Notes: a model not told the origin generated them from the letters alone. A DNA stretch of 64,000 nt from Helichrysum umbraculigerum (GCA_949592205.1 CATIUR010000003.1:144251259-144315258); one strand, 5' to 3'; counted from the stretch's first letter, positions 1-13,689 are shown. Numbers and translations: made by a program.

Positions 1-317
1 ACTTGCTTAAAGGGTGTTTTGGCAATTTATGATGTAAGATGTTATGGTATAAATTAGTGTGTTAACCCTAACCATCACAATCTTTTGGCTGTAATCATTC
101 TCCTGCACGCTCTTTGTTTTTCATCTCTGCGCTTTAATTCGATTCATCAATAGTTGAGTTAGATCGATTTCATAGATGAACATAATGAAGAATAAGAAGT
201 GAATCTAACAGGGCCTGATAGATGTTTTAATTAGCAAATTCGTCGATCGTGATTCGTGGAATGCTCCTTTATTCTTGGTTGATACTACTTAAATTGATCG
301 GGCAATAGCGGTATGTT
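1..317. other. Left flank, possible interrupted transcribed leader
   Basis: There is no open reading frame of note. The stretch looks like a plant 5' leader: CT-rich blocks, then AT-rich sequence ending in a donor-like GGTATG just before the LTR element at 323. Sequence to the right of that element (from 6227) continues the duplicated target ATATG and then reads as AT-rich, non-coding DNA. Nothing coding was recognised on either side, so a leader or intron identity is only a guess. Confidence 0.2.
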
Positions 318-322
318 ATATG

Positions 323-1021
323 TGTAGGTAAAATATTTCGTATCCGAATATAATTTCAATATATTATTAATATTTATAAGATAAGATGTAACTCACTAGA
401 GTTATAAACAAGTATAAATAAAATAATATAAATAATAAACAAACGAATAAAAAACAATTAAAAGTAAAACATATAAATACGAGAGATAGGTAAGAAAACT
501 TATCTCATAAAGAAGATCGACGCCTTAACAAACTTATTCAAAGAAGACCGAGGCCCGTGTTGAACACGGTTCCCTTAAAACAGATTCGCTGTCTACACGT
601 CGTCTGTTTCCCAGGGTACAACAGTCGAAGTAGCTTGTACTGCCGGACTTAACTGACACTGCCCGAGATTTCATCGGAGAGTACTAACATCTCCTTTAAT
701 TAAAAAAGGTTGTGATTTTTGTGTATTTTAGAATAGAGCCTAGACACCTCTATTTATAGTTTGGTTGGTACCTGTAGGTTTGGTTTACCTACCGATGTGG
801 GACAAACTCAAACCCACCAAACTATACATCAAATGTCTAACTTTGTGAATCGATATCTCATTCATATTAGCTCCAATTTGGACACATGATATCTCATATC
901 GAAGCTCTCATCAAGGAGGACACAAATATGTAAACAAATATTTATATGTACTATACATACATATAATATTATGTGTCCAAAGTTATTGAAAACTCATATG
1001 GTTTCACTAAATTTTCCAACA
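323..1021 (-). repeat. LTR (3' LTR of the decayed copia element)
   Basis: This 699-bp direct repeat has terminal TG and CA. On the element's own strand it is the downstream LTR, preceded by the polypurine tract at about 1022-1036. Confidence 0.85.
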
Positions 1022-1036
1022 ATCCCCCACATGAAT
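1022..1036 (-). other. Polypurine tract of the decayed copia element
   Basis: On the minus strand this reads as a G-run ending GGGGGAT directly against the LTR start TGTTGG. This is the usual position for plus-strand priming, and it sets the element on the minus strand. Confidence 0.6.
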
Positions 1037-2118
1037 GAATACCGATTGAAAGTACACTAAAGTTCCAATGAAATCTCAACGGTTGAATCTTGCATAGGAT
1101 AGGTAGGTGTTACCCTTTGAACCTTCCCTTATGAAATATACTTACTCTCCTAGCTGTCAGTAGACTGCGATGTCTTTGAACTGATCTGCCATTTGTGTAG
1201 ACGACAATACACTTCACACATGATTCTCCCTGACAAGGTCAAGTCCTCATAGTCGTGTTCATTATGGTCCTGAAACACTAGCCTGGTTCTGCGAGAGCTT
1301 TTAGGAATTGCGCCCCACACATTTCCCTTCGAAGCGACCCCACTTCTCTCTCACATAGGTGATTCTTTATAACTTAATCCCTTATAGAAATACAAAAATC
1401 ATTAAAAGCCAAAAGCTTAGCCTCATGTTATTGTCACTGTTATTTATTGGAATGGACTAGGAAGTTAAATAACTCCCTCAAATGGTTATTTGGAGGTTTA
1501 AGAACTCCCCCACAGTGATCTCCCTTAGTTTATACAATTAGGTTGTCCTATTGAACCTAGATATTGGGATCTCCAGTCAATTAGGTTAGGTTTCCTTCAT
1601 ATAAACCATATTTTAAAGGGCTTTAGTCTCATTCCACAACATGATCTCTTCTCAACCCTATGGTTGTCGGATCCGAAATGTTATCAATTAACTTTACAAA
1701 GTTAACAAAGATAACCTACAAAGAGATCAGTTGTTCTAGTGGTATTATGTTGACTATGACAATCTTAATTAGTCATTACAATTCTCACTTGATTGTAAAG
1801 TCTAATGAATCCGGTATTAACTAAATCTATTGTCTCAACATATCTCCACTTTAACCTGTGATATCTTTCCACTTATACAATAGGTAAGTAGGTTGAACAT
1901 CTTTAACACGATTGGAATTCTTCCATAATATTGCAATACTCTTATTTACTTACCTTCAAATTTATGACTCGTTTTATGGCCCTTGTATACATATTTCTTT
2001 ATGACATTTGCATACCTCATCCAATCAATTCTAATGATCCTTGTGTGCAACACTTGATCAAATAGAATTCGAGTCTTTCCATATCAAAATGCAAGACACC
2101 CCCACATTTTTATACTAC

Positions 2119-2182
2119 TCTGGGAAATGTCTTCCCTTTTAATAAAAATGTCTGGGAAATGTCTTCCCTTTTAAAAAAAATG
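2119..2182. repeat. Two-copy 32-bp tandem repeat
   Basis: A 32-bp unit starting TCTGGGAAATGTCTTCCC occurs twice head to tail (2119-2150 and 2151-2182), differing at one or two bases near the AT-rich end. It lies inside the copia element and probably arose by slippage. Confidence 0.8.
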
Positions 2183-3199
2183 TCTATTATGGTTTCGTAC
2201 AAGAAGTATTATCTATCTTGACTTCCCCTACATGTCTTGCATATTATCATCTTTCTCATACTTTCACATATGATGCAATTTAAATGCCGTTAGAAAGTTA
2301 ATTAAAACTTTCTCATATTCAGAGCAATTCTTAGTTACAATCTAGGTTTGACCTAGAAACATAGAATGTAAGCATCTTAATAAAGATGCAACACTCGAAT
2401 AAGCGCTCTTAAATCCGAGCTCCAGTTAGACAATTCAAATCCCGAGATATTATAACAAAAGATATACATCTTTATGTCTATAGTTCTCTAGGATTTATTT
2501 TAACTAAATTCCATATTAATCATGAACAATATTGCATCATTGTCTCAATCAATTTGATTTCACAACATATCAAATTCTTTCTATCATAGAATGACATAAA
2601 CTGATTTTGTTTACATAATTTCCAAATACAACTTGGAATATTCGACGTTAACTTTAATCACTGCAGATGATTATAATTAATTAGTCTAAGTCTAGCATGC
2701 TATAGACTTCAAAGACTTAACCATATGAACGGAAGATGCATCATTCCAACTCATATTCATTTCATTACAAGAAATCTCCTCTCATATTTCTCGCAATATC
2801 ATCATTATTTTAAACAAAATCGATTCTAAACTATAATATTCCAAATAAATGAATATTATAACAATCTCAGTTATATGTTCTTGTTTACACAAGACACATA
2901 TTCGAATTGTCATCCAATTTTTTATCTTTCATCATTCGTAATCAAACCCAAATATAATTGATGTCCGAATTTGTACCAACTTGATATAGATATTTCAACG
3001 AAATTATTCTTACTTGAAGTTGGAATCGTCATTATCAGATAGGATAAAAACTAGACAAAACTAGAGAGAAAATGGTTTAAATCGTCATTATCAGATAGGA
3101 TAAAAGATGCCATCATCATCATCCTTATCCGATGTCTATCACATGTTCAAAACTTCGATGACATCATCCTCACATATGTCATCTTCATCATCATCCGAT

Positions 3200-3480
3200 A
3201 TTTAATCACCATAAATATGTCCCTCGACTAACTGCTTCGGAACAATCCTCCAACAATACTTCATCCCGCAAAACCATATAGGTCCATTTTTGTCTTGATA
3301 ATAAATTCATTATCTAGAAGTATGGAGTAACCATCTGCAGTCAACTTGCTAGCAGATATAATTCCCTTTGTAATTGAGGGAAACATGAAGAACATCCTCA
3401 TGAGCAAAGTCTATATTATACATAACCTCAATTTTTACGGTCACAATTCTCATTACCAATATCCGATGACATCAATAAGT
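3200..3480 (-). pseudogene. Possible remnant of copia pol (region after protease)
   Basis: Minus-strand translation, with at least one frame change and stops, gives short pieces such as DVLHV and SASKLTADGYS. These resemble the segment between protease and integrase in copia polyproteins. No catalytic motif survives. Recognition rests on these short strings alone. Confidence 0.35.
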
Positions 3481-3816
3481 GGCAATAGTCTCTCGAGTGT
3501 CTCATAAGTCTTAAATCGGTTTCCACAAGCACGTGGCATTCCCGACATCAAGGACTATCTCGAATACACAATTATATATCGGGATTATACATCCATATAT
3601 GATATAAATGAACTACATCCATGATAGAGTTCCAATAACAGCCATTTGTGGTCTACAGCCCCAATTGGTGCTCGCGGCATCCACTAGCTCATATCCACAT
3701 TTCATCACAAAACTTAGAACAATAAAAAAAAACCGTTCTAAAGTTTTATAAAATAGTTAACCAAACTACTTATGTCTTGAGTAATTGGCCTTTCACAATA
3801 CGTGCCAACTATTTTA

Positions 3817-3817
<1 letters not shown>

Positions 3818-3850
<33 letters not shown>
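3818..3850. repeat. Poly-A run of 33 bases
   Basis: An uninterrupted A-run inside the decayed copia element. It could be slippage, or the tail of a small retroposed sequence; no flanking duplication was found. Confidence 0.7.
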
Positions 3851-3851
<1 letters not shown>

Positions 3852-5517
3852 AAGAAGGTATTAAACCTTAAAACTTGAATAAACAAAAGTATCATTCAAC
3901 GTGTTTGAATTCTATTTTCAAACAATACATGTTCATGGGAGTTGTACATTTCTATTTCTTTCAGAACTGTTCAACCACTCTCAAAGAATCACCAATTTTC
4001 CTGAAGGGCTTGATAGTCAATAAAACTATATCCAAAACTACACGTAAGAGTAGTTGCCCCTGATCATAACAAACCATCCTCAAGCATTAACAATCCTACC
4101 GGGATTGAACAACACTGAGACGGCTCCCACATCAGCGTCATCACTATGTGGTGTCAACTTCGGTTCTCCCGAGTTCTCGACATCCACAAGATTATAATCA
4201 CATTTCATCATATAAATAAATGATTAGAAATTATTAACCTTTCATAGAAACAATAAACAAAACTACTTCTTCTAGAGTAGTATCATGTTTGTTAATCATG
4301 TTCACGATTTCTTTTGAAAATTGAACAATGATAAATTATTGCAATACCTTTACAATCAAACCAAGCCATCGATTTAAACTTCATTATTTACTATAAATCT
4401 ATGTAGCAAAATAATTCAAACCTTGCTCACATTTCCTTTAAATCATATAATAATTGTACGTTCACACTTCTCATAGACCATGGTTATTTACAACATTTGA
4501 GAAACCCCTTCTAATATTGTTCAAAGTATTTTTAATTCGTTGACTGCATGTCAGAGGCCATCCTGAAACTTAAAAGAACGATTTAGTCTTTTGTTTCATA
4601 ATTGCAAGATCAACATATAGTGTATGGGTATTTGACTTTGAACTAGTCAAGATAACCAGCTAAGGCATTTTTCAAATAAATCAATTCCAACATTTAAGTT
4701 TCTCTTTAAAACCTTGAAAAATTATACATATCTTGGAATTGATGTTCAAAGTATCTCCGCTTGTCAAAACTTGCACAAAAACATTTGACCAAACTAGCCA
4801 AATAATTTTAGTCATATTATGCTTGAATGCTTGTAAAAATGTGTAGCTATTTTCAAAAACTAGTTTCCATATGACTGCTTATCAATCGTATATATGGTAC
4901 AAAATTAGATGGAATATTTGGTATATATGAATGATTGTAATAATATTGTCATCTCCATAAATTTGGAGATCTGTTTTAGAAAAACCACAACGGAATATTG
5001 TATCAAAATATTCCTCTAACAGTATTTTATCAATTATACATACCTTTTCGAATAGTTTCATAATTGATTTTTAGTTAAGTATTTCACAAAACTTTCATAT
5101 TGAAACAATATTGTTATGTGCTTACACACAACTACACAAGACACATATCATGCATAAATTTTGATCTGATCAACCCCACGTACACATAACACTATACGGA
5201 GTAATATTTTGTTTACGTTTTACCCAAAATCATTGTACGTCTCATGGAATCTGACTTTAGTATATGTCGTAATATCTCATCAATTTATAAACAAAACAAA
5301 ACTCCAAACTCAAAGAAACCTATTTGGTAAGATTTGTGTACTAGCACTTAAGGCTTACAAACATAATACATATTAAAAACAAAAGTCTCAATATGCAGAG
5401 GACTATGCCTTCAAATAATTTTGTATACCGAATAATTAGGCTATACCAGTGTTTTCCAAAACTCTCCATGCTTTAATCAAGATTAATTCGGGTATTGATT
5501 AAAATCTGTTTTAAGTT

Positions 5518-6226
5518 TGTAGGTAAAATATTTCGTATCCGAATATAATTTCAATATATTATTAATATTTATAAGATAAGATGTAACTAACTAGAGTTAC
5601 AAACAAGTATAAATAAAATAATATAAATAAGAAACAAACGAATAAGAAACAATAAGAAACAATTAAAAGTAAAACATATAAATACGAGAGATAGGTAAGA
5701 AAACTTATCTCATAAAGAAGATCGGCGCCTTAACAAACTTATTCAAAGAAGACCGAGGCCCGTGTTGAACACGGTTCCCTTAAAGCAGATTCGCCGGCTA
5801 TACGTCGTCTGTTTCCCAGGGTACAACAGCCGAAGCAGCTTGTACTGCCGGACTTAACTGACACTGCCCGAGATTTCATCGGAGAGTACTAACATCTCCT
5901 TTAATTAAAAAAGGTTGTGATTTTTTTGTATTTTATAATAGAACCTAGACACCTCTATTTATAGTTTGGTTGGTACCTGTAGGTTTGGTTTACCTACCGA
6001 TGTGGGACAAACTCAAACCCACCAAACTATACATCAAATATCTAACTTTGTGAATCGATATCTCATTCATATTAGCTCCAATTTGGACACATGATATCTC
6101 ATATCGAAGCTCTCATCATGGAGGACACAAATATGTAAACAAATATTTATATGTACTATACATACATATAATATTATGTGTCCAAAGTTAGTGAAAACTC
6201 ACATGGTTTCACTAAATTTTCCAACA
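5518..6226 (-). repeat. LTR (5' LTR of the decayed copia element)
   Basis: This 709-bp copy of the left LTR carries an 11-bp insertion in an A-rich part and scattered substitutions. On the element's strand it is the promoter-side LTR. The sequence next to it (left of 5518) does not match the usual tRNA-Met primer site. Confidence 0.85.
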
Positions 6227-6524
6227 ATATGTTATCAAGTTGCTGAATGCTGATCTTAACAATCTTAGTTAGTACTCAATATATTTTTTACAATCTTGAA
6301 TTTATACATGATCTGAACGTAAATACTATGGTTGTTTGTAGTATCTATAGGAAAAGGAGATATATATATCTCAAATTAAATACAATCCATTCTAGACTTC
6401 TAGTTAAGTTTACAAAACCATGGTGTGCCATGATCAAGGGCGAATCCATGTGTCCATGTTTGTTCTAGCACACCTTAACTAGGCCACTTGCCATGCATAT
6501 TTGATCACTGGTAAGGAGATCGAG

Positions 6525-9500
6525 TTACCGACTGCCTTGCAATTTGACAAGATTATAGTATGCTCCACTCCGAATAGAGATCAGATCAGAATGAGATCCT
6601 TGTTCTGCCACCTTACCTTCTTGAATCACCGCGATTGAGTCAGATTTTTGTATGGTGGAGAGACGATGAGCTACCACAATACATGTCCTTCCATTCATCA
6701 GTTTATCCAATGCTTCTTGAACTAAGCTTTCTGAAACTGTATCAAGTGCACTTGTAGCCTCATCCAATAGTAGAATGCTAGGGTTCTTGAGCATTGCACG
6801 AGCCAATGCTATTCTTTGTTTCTGACCGCCAGATAGCTGCACCCCCCTTTCGCCACAATACGTCTCGTACCCGTCTTTCATTCCACTGCCAAAAAGTTGT
6901 ATAATTATGGTTAATTAATGCTATGTCGCTTGAAGAAACAGCAAATTAGATAAGGCAGATTGCATAAAGAGTTTATGGTAGATTTTGATATACTTCGGTA
7001 ACGAATGAATTTTGTTTCCATATATAAATTTTAATTTTTGAAAGTACCTTACCTTTTTACAGGTGAAAAAGTTAAGTTCAATAGCTAAAAAATATGATAT
7101 GTTTTCATAATAAAGGAGCATGAAGTTTAATACCTTATGAACTCATGAGCATTAGCAAGCATTGCAGACTTCCTGATCTCGGATTCTTTAGCATTTGGTT
7201 TCCCATAAGCAATGTTTTCACGGATGGTGCCTGCGAAAAGGGTTGGTTCTTGACTCACTAATGCAATATGTGACCTCAGAGCTCGTAGATTATAATCTTT
7301 GACATCTCGTTCATCGATAAAAACAGAGCCTTTTAACGGGTCATAAAACCTTTCAATCAACCCAATGATCGTGGATTTACCGGACCCGCTTGGACCAACA
7401 AGTGCCATTGAAGTTCCTTGTCTTATTTTAAGGTTTAGTCCCTTGAAAACCATTTGATCTGGTCTAGTCGGATACGCAAAGAACACATTTTTTAACTCTA
7501 CACGACCCCGAATGTTGCCTTTATTAGACTCACGCCCCCATGAAGTATCAGGATCAATTTCAGTTTGCTTGTCGAGTATTGCGAAGACTGAACCAACCGC
7601 GTTACTTCCTCTTGAAATATCCCTAGTCATGCCCCCGGCATCGGCTATTGAGTATGCTGTGAATAGCAATACAAGAAATGCTTGAAAAAGATTTTGGGGT
7701 TCAATCAACTCGTTTGACAATAGCCTTCCGCCGTACCAATACGCTAAGGCAGTTGAAGCTGCAGCCATAAACTGGGAGCTAGCCAGCCCGACACCCGAAA
7801 AGTAAGACTGTTTAATGCTTTCTTTTCGGGGGCCTTCTAAGGTATCTTTAAAGAGTCCAACTATTCGTTTTTGAGAAGAGAATGCTGTTATGGTTCGATG
7901 GTTAATCACAGCTTCACTTGCTAATTGACTTCCTTCTTTTTGGGCTTTTTGGGTTCTTTCAGATAAACTCTTCATCAGAACACCTCTAGCGTAGAAGCTA
8001 CCGATGAGAAATGGTTGTGCAGCCATCAACACGAGAGCTAGTCTCCACGAGAGTACTAACCCTAGTATGTAAGCAAACAAAGCCCCAAAAAATGCTTGAG
8101 TTAGTAATGATAAACGGTCTCCAACTAGAGAACGAACCATGTTAGCTTCAGTTGATAATCGTGCACAGATAGCTGCACTCGTGTTCTCATCTTGATCATA
8201 CCATCCAATCTCAAAAGTCAATAACTTTTCGAGTAGTTTTTCTCTTACTCGTGCGGTTAACTTTTCTCCCATTACCGAAAAGTAATAGTGTTGCGTGACA
8301 CTAGTTAAGCAACTGAAAACCCCAAGTCCTAAGAACACAAAGGAGTAGATTCTTGCGTGGCTTACGATTGAAGATTTATCAGGCCTGAAGTATACATTAA
8401 TCAACCCACCTACACAGTACGCGTTAATGGGTTGGACTGCACCTGAGCCTATAGCCCCTATGCATCCAAATAGCGCTTTGGTCCATTCGGGTGCGTTCAT
8501 TTTCAGTAAGCGAAACTGGGATGGGGCTGGGTAAGATGGTCTCCTCAAATCATCATCTTCGTCTTCACTTTCATAGGAGTCGTCAAACTGAACAGAGTAA
8601 GGTGCACTCAAAGAGAAAGCTGGACTGAATGGGTTCAGTGATGGTGTGCCTGGTGCACTTGATCTTGCACTTGCTGGACTTGGTGCAACCATAGCTCTAA
8701 TACGGCGAGTAGGGGTATTACTAGATCTATGACTGAACTCATTTTGTGGTGCTGATTGTTGTAACTGCACCATTTTATAATACTCCCCACCATTTATTTG
8801 CATTAGCTCATCGTGTGAACCTGATTCGACTACTTTCCCTGATTGAAGCACGTAAATCAAATTAGCCTTCCTAATTGTGGAAAGGCGGTGTGCAATTACA
8901 ATAGTAGTCCTCCCAACAGAAGCATGATCTATGGCCTCTTGCACAATTCTTTCAGATTGTGTGTCAAGTGCACTTGTAGCTTCATCAAGTAGCAAGATTT
9001 TGGGATCTCTAATTAGAGCACGAGCAATTGCTATTCGTTGTTTTTGCCCACCTGAAAGTTGAAATCCAAATTGCCCAACCTATAAACACAAGAATTGCAA
9101 CATCATATTATCATTTAATATTGGGTTAAAAACTTAACATGGTACAACGAAGTCATGGAAATATCAACTTACATTTGTTTCGTAACCATCTGGCAACTTA
9201 ACAATGAAGTCATGAGCATTTGCTGCTTTGGCTGCTGCTACAGTGTCATCCATGGATGCTCCTTCCTTCCCAAACAGAATATTCTCTTTGATAGATGTAG
9301 CAAAGAGAATTGGTTCTTGATTAACCAACCCCATCTGAGATCTCAACCATTTGAGATGAAGTTTCTTTATCTTGTACCCATCCAAGAAAATTTCACCTTC
9401 TATTGGATCATAAAATCGTTGAACTAACGCAACAGTGGTTGATTTGCCTGAACCACTGCCTCCAACCAGACCAACGGTTTTACCAGCTGTTACTCGAAGA

Positions 9501-12109
9501 TTTAAACCATGTAGAATTGTGGTATCTGGCCTTGATGGGTAGCTAAAATAAATCCCCTTGAACTCAATTTCGCCTCTTACGTATGACAACGCCTTTCCTT
9601 TCTTATCTTCTGTATCTATAGTGGGATTTCTGTTGATCATTTCGTTGATTCGAGTAGCAGCCCCTTGTGACTCTGTTATGCCAGTAATATTTGGAAGTGC
9701 TGTCAAGATATTCCTGCAATTATCAAAAGACTTCTGAGCATTACCCTTAAGTGTATTGAGAAAATAATAATAAATACATAAAGAGAATAGTGTCTGCAAA
9801 TGTATCTGACTATAACGCGAAGTCTATTTTGTGTATCCAACTCTATTTTGGTATCCAACCACTTATTACCTGTATCCGCTGACATGGCACACCTTTTTAC
9901 TGATGAGGCGATGAGGTGTCAAATGACATGGCAGCTTATACAGTGGCCACGTCATCAAAAATACCGGATGTCGGATGAATAAGTTATCAGATACATACAA
10001 TAGCAATAAACATAATTTTTGATAAACACAATAGACCAAAATGAAGTTGGATACATACAATATACTTTGGGTCATAGTTAGATACATTTTCATAAACTCA
10101 TCTCCTAAATGAATGTCAGAAGATAAGAAAGCAAGTTCATGATAGACCTATATCTCAAAATGTATTTTTAAAGACTGATTTCATGCTTCATTTAGGCAGT
10201 AAAAATGTAACTTACAATCCTCCCATGAGCACATTGAATCCAGCGACGAAAACATCTCCACCCTTTTCACCATGTTTAGAGACGAGAAGTGATCCGACCC
10301 AAGCCTGAAACGCCCAACTAACATAGACAAATCCCAAGCTTCCAAGCATTAGTCCTCTAGCCAAACCTTGCTTGATTCCTAATTCTGTGGTTTTTTCAAG
10401 TGCTTTACTGAACTTAATAATGGTTTGACTCTCTCCAACATACGAATAAACAGTTCTTATAGAGGAGATTGCTTGTTCTGCAATACTACCAGCAGCACCA
10501 TATGATGCAACCATTGCCATTCCTACATCCATCATGTGTTTACCAAATCCAAGAGCTGGAACAAGAAGCATGACCGAGAATGGAAGAGCAGCTAATGTAA
10601 GCTTCCATGATAGAACGAAAGCAAATATGTGGCAGAAGAAGAATGATGACAGGTAGGCTAGACAATTCGGTATCTACATTTAAAAGATGATTAAACTTCA
10701 ATCAGACCAATAAATAATGATTCAGTTTTTTCCCATTCAAGATACTTGTTTATGATTCATGTCAGAGGTGGCTAGATGGGTGGGTTGCCGTTGGGCAAAG
10801 GGTAGAGGTTGACATTAGTAATTTTTGAATGGGTTGAAAGGGTTGGGTCGGGTTGACTGTTTGTCCCTTTTTAACAGTTTTTATAAATAATAGAAGTGTT
10901 AGTTATATATATACAGAAACTATATTTCTTCTTATGAAAAATCAACCCAATAGATATATATACTGTAGAGTAGACTTTCAGTTGGTTTTACCCATTTGAC
11001 CCGTTCCCTTTTTAGCTATATTTTTTTTATTTGACCCATTTAAGATACAAAAAACCAACTAAATTATAAGTTAATGGGTCAAAATCCCCGCCTCTGATTG
11101 ATATTATAAATTAGGCGTTACAAGTAAGCGAAGTGAAAACCTTTTCGCCAATTGTGATTTGAATTGTGTTGGAATCAGCAGATATAGTCGAAACAACTTG
11201 GTAGGTTGTGGAGGAGCCAGCTTCTTGGGTATCAAAGAACCCAACATCTTGTTTCAGAACGGATTTCAGATACTCTAGTCTCATTCGAGAAGTTTGTCGC
11301 TCTGCGGTTCTAGCCCAACAAAGTCCTTCTGCAAACACCAACACGTACCATCGACTAGTTAGAGGTGGTGGAATGTGCAAGTTGGACAGGATGGATAATG
11401 GGTCATAACGAGCTTATCAAATAATTGTTAATTTTTCACACTAGATGAATCATGTCGGGTTGGGTTGCCTAAAACTGTGTTTCTACCACTCTTCTCATTT
11501 CTTTGTATATAATAAGTGTGTTAAATACGATTACAATAAGTTAATCAAAGTCTATCTCTTAAGATAAGGATTTAGGAGGTTTTGTGCATTAATGTACAAC
11601 TTTCAATTTTGACCTCTGTTGGGTTTTAGGCTAATTATTGAACAAGGTTGGAAATTGCCATCTATGTTCTAAATTTATCCACACACAAAAAATCATTCTT
11701 CAACAAAATCAAGAATCGTACATGAAATGGAAGTGAACCAACTTACCAACAAAAGCCGATAGGCCAACTAATATTGCAACATAAAGCAACCTTAAAGAAT
11801 ACTGAAACAGAATGAATAAACAGATAGGTTAGTAAATACTAAGTAAAAAGGAGACCCAACAAAGTGCTACTCATACAGTATAAAAACACAAAGAATTTAA
11901 CCATCAATTACCTTATTAACAACGGAAATAGAGACAGTGATATCGGGATTTCCATAATCGTTAATGACATTGCTAAGAACATACATCATTAATGGAATTT
12001 GCAACCCATCTCCAATGCTTCCCAATATCCCAAATAACATTAAAAACTTGTCATACCCTTCTGCATACCGAAAAAGTCCATCTTTTTTATCTTTACTCAT
12101 CTCTTCCAT
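6525..12109 (-). CDS. Full-size ABCB (MDR/P-glycoprotein) transporter
   Basis: Seven exons on the minus strand: 11912-12109, 11747-11801, 11141-11328, 10216-10673, 9173-9713, 7134-9079 and 6525-6885. They give 1248 residues, the usual full-size ABCB length. Layout is TMD1-NBD1-linker-TMD2-NBD2. NBD1 has Walker A GGSGSGKST near residue 384, LSGGQ near 488 and LLLDEATSALD near 511. NBD2 has GPSGSGKST near 1042 and LSGGQ near 1146. The linker (about 620-690) is rich in Ser, Pro and Asp/Glu. The start fits the family N-terminus (GLFRYAEGYDK). Closest remembered relatives are the Arabidopsis ABCB15-18/22 group, plasma-membrane exporters of which some have been linked to auxin or secondary-wall tissues; the substrate here is unknown. 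Reading frame is intact. The exon 3 donor (GTTTTC) is weak but kept by family alignment. Introns 2, 3 and 4 carry MITEs. Confidence 0.93.
9798..10089. mobile_element. Foldback MITE in ABCB intron 4
   Basis: The ends are inverted repeats of about 55 bp: AAATGTATCT at the left matches AGATACATTT at the right, and similarity continues inward to the TATCCAACT region. No clear target duplication was seen. Two short ORFs in the arms are mirror images of one another and are not genes. Confidence 0.7.
10765..11097. mobile_element. GGGTC-rich hAT-like MITE in ABCB intron 3
   Basis: It begins CAGAGGTGGC and ends with the inverse GCCTCTG. Inside are many copies of GGGTTG/GGGTCAA on one side and TTGACCC on the other. 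Flanks (ATTCATGT and ATTGATAT) may be a decayed 8-bp duplication. The same family recurs in introns of GAUT12, the kinesin and the formin. Confidence 0.6.
11359..11617. mobile_element. GGGTC-rich hAT-like MITE in ABCB intron 2
   Basis: It starts AGAGGTGGTGG about 30 bp from the exon 3 acceptor, contains GGGTCAT and GGGTTGGGTTG, and may end at TGACCTCTG. The right boundary is uncertain. Confidence 0.4.
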
Positions 12110-13689
12110 TTTCCTGTTGTCACTGAAATTTGTTATTTAAAAGAAACCTCAAAATTGTTAAAAGAAATGAGTAGTAATTTGGACGTTAAATAAGCAAATC
12201 TCACTTTCTTATGCATGATGGTATCTATGATCCTGTCATCTTCATGCTGTATAGTTTTTTAAAGTTATAAAGCCGGCATCGTCCTAATGGTGGAAATGTG
12301 GAATTTAGCTCTTAGTATCTGTCATTCTGGCCAACAATGTCGATTGCTACATATCTATTCTTTAATTCTTTCACCAAACACAAGTATTTATGAAACTTAT
12401 GTACTTGTCTCATTGTTACAGACATGTTATTGCACTTGTCTTTTATATTCTTGGCACTTCTCTATAAGTCGTAATTCGAATCTTACAGTTACAATATTAG
12501 GAAGAGTCTTAGTTTTACCTTTTTCGAATATTGTTATTCTAACCATTGCATGCAAAGAAGATGGTTTTGTATGGTCTTGCTTAACTTTTCGTTTGTCAAC
12601 GAGTTTATTTCTTGTGAACTACTCATTGTATCTGTCAAAAGACGCTTGAAGTGATGCGGATCTATTACATAGTTGTACTTGTCACCATATTACCTTAAAT
12701 TTTACAATTTGCCAGTTATTTTCTTTTCATATACAAAAGTGAGCTTTTTAATCCTCTGCTTCATCTATATTATAGTGATATTAAATGCTAACTTAACTAT
12801 GTCATTACTGCATAATCATTCAATTGACCAACCCCGCAAAACGAAAACATGCCAAATGGCATAAAACAAACACATGAAATTGATTCATGGCATTTTATAT
12901 AAGATTAGGATGGTTTGGTTATTATATGTCTGTCCTTATAAGTTTCGTTGTCTAATGGCCCATCCACCTTTGTTTTGATCTTCGACATTTTTCAATGATT
13001 GTGAAAACAGTGCTGGTTAGGAAACCGGATTTGACTCATTCTATGTCACTGGATTCGGGGTTAAACATGCCCAAACATGACCCTCAACTATATCAAAAAG
13101 AAGAAGAAAAAACTATCCATGATATTGAAGGAACTCAATATCCAGTTTTATAGTTACAATATTAATATAATTCATAATATATGTAATCAAAAGTATACAT
13201 AATTTTGGGAATGAAAATATGATGAAATGTTCCCACAAGTCATCGTTTTCAGGTGCAAATCCAACATTCCAACCCATTCGGATGACAACCACCACTTTGG
13301 CCGGCAACCAACAAGATTTAAGTTTATTAGAAAAAGAAATTATATTAGTCCTATAACTTATATTAATAAACTTACTTTTTCTATTTTGAAGTGTCAGTTA
13401 AGAGCACAAAATTTATGTGTAGTTGATCAATCGTATATTAGAAAATTTTCACTTGCTAATAGATGCTAATAGCACTCATTATTTTTTCTTATTTTATTTA
13501 AATAAATAAATTTCTTAGAAAAAGTCAACCATATAATATAATACACATGCTATATATAACCACCACGAATATACACTTAGTAGAGTCGATATTGAACTGT
13601 TCACCATCCGAACATTCGCTAGCTGGCAACACAACTTTTACCGCCCAAAAAAAGATCTCAAGTGATTATGGTGGCTCACACCCTGGGTG
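12110..13689. other. Upstream region of the ABCB gene, no gene seen
   Basis: This is AT-rich intergenic DNA holding the presumed ABCB promoter next to 12109. Open frames in it (for example 12287-12649) show no recognisable domain and have no support. No clear TATA box could be assigned. Confidence 0.5.

Larger units (their letters stand above)
323..6226 (-). mobile_element. Decayed Ty1/copia-type LTR retrotransposon
   Basis: Two direct repeats of about 700 bp (323-1021 and 5518-6226) bound a 4.5-kb interior and are flanked by a perfect 5-bp duplication, ATATG, at 318-322 and 6227-6231. Read on the minus strand, each LTR begins TGTTGGAAAATTT and ends TTTACCTACA, a start common among copia LTRs. 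A G-rich polypurine tract (GTGGGGGAT) lies next to the left LTR, which fixes the orientation. There is no long ORF; only a short stretch around 3200-3480 hints at copia pol. The expected primer site TGGTATCAGAGC is absent next to the right LTR. By eye the LTRs differ at roughly 18 substitutions plus an 11-bp insertion, so the insertion is not very recent. It resembles a large non-autonomous derivative mobilised in trans, or simply an eroded element. Confidence 0.85.

Noticed and set aside
64..73. AACCCTAACC, telomere-like
   Set aside because: Only one and a half units; far too short for a telomeric tract.
3875..4063. Open frame of 62 codons inside the decayed copia element
   Set aside because: No recognisable motif, low complexity, and lies within a non-coding LTR element interior.
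6247..6468. 73-codon frame after the left LTR element
   Set aside because: No similarity or context; AT-rich 3' flank of the ABCB gene.
9866..10093. Open frames within ABCB intron 4
   Set aside because: Opposite-strand frames are mirror images of the MITE arms.
12287..12649. Open frame of 120 codons upstream of ABCB
   Set aside because: No domain, no start context or conservation to support it; likely chance in AT-rich DNA.
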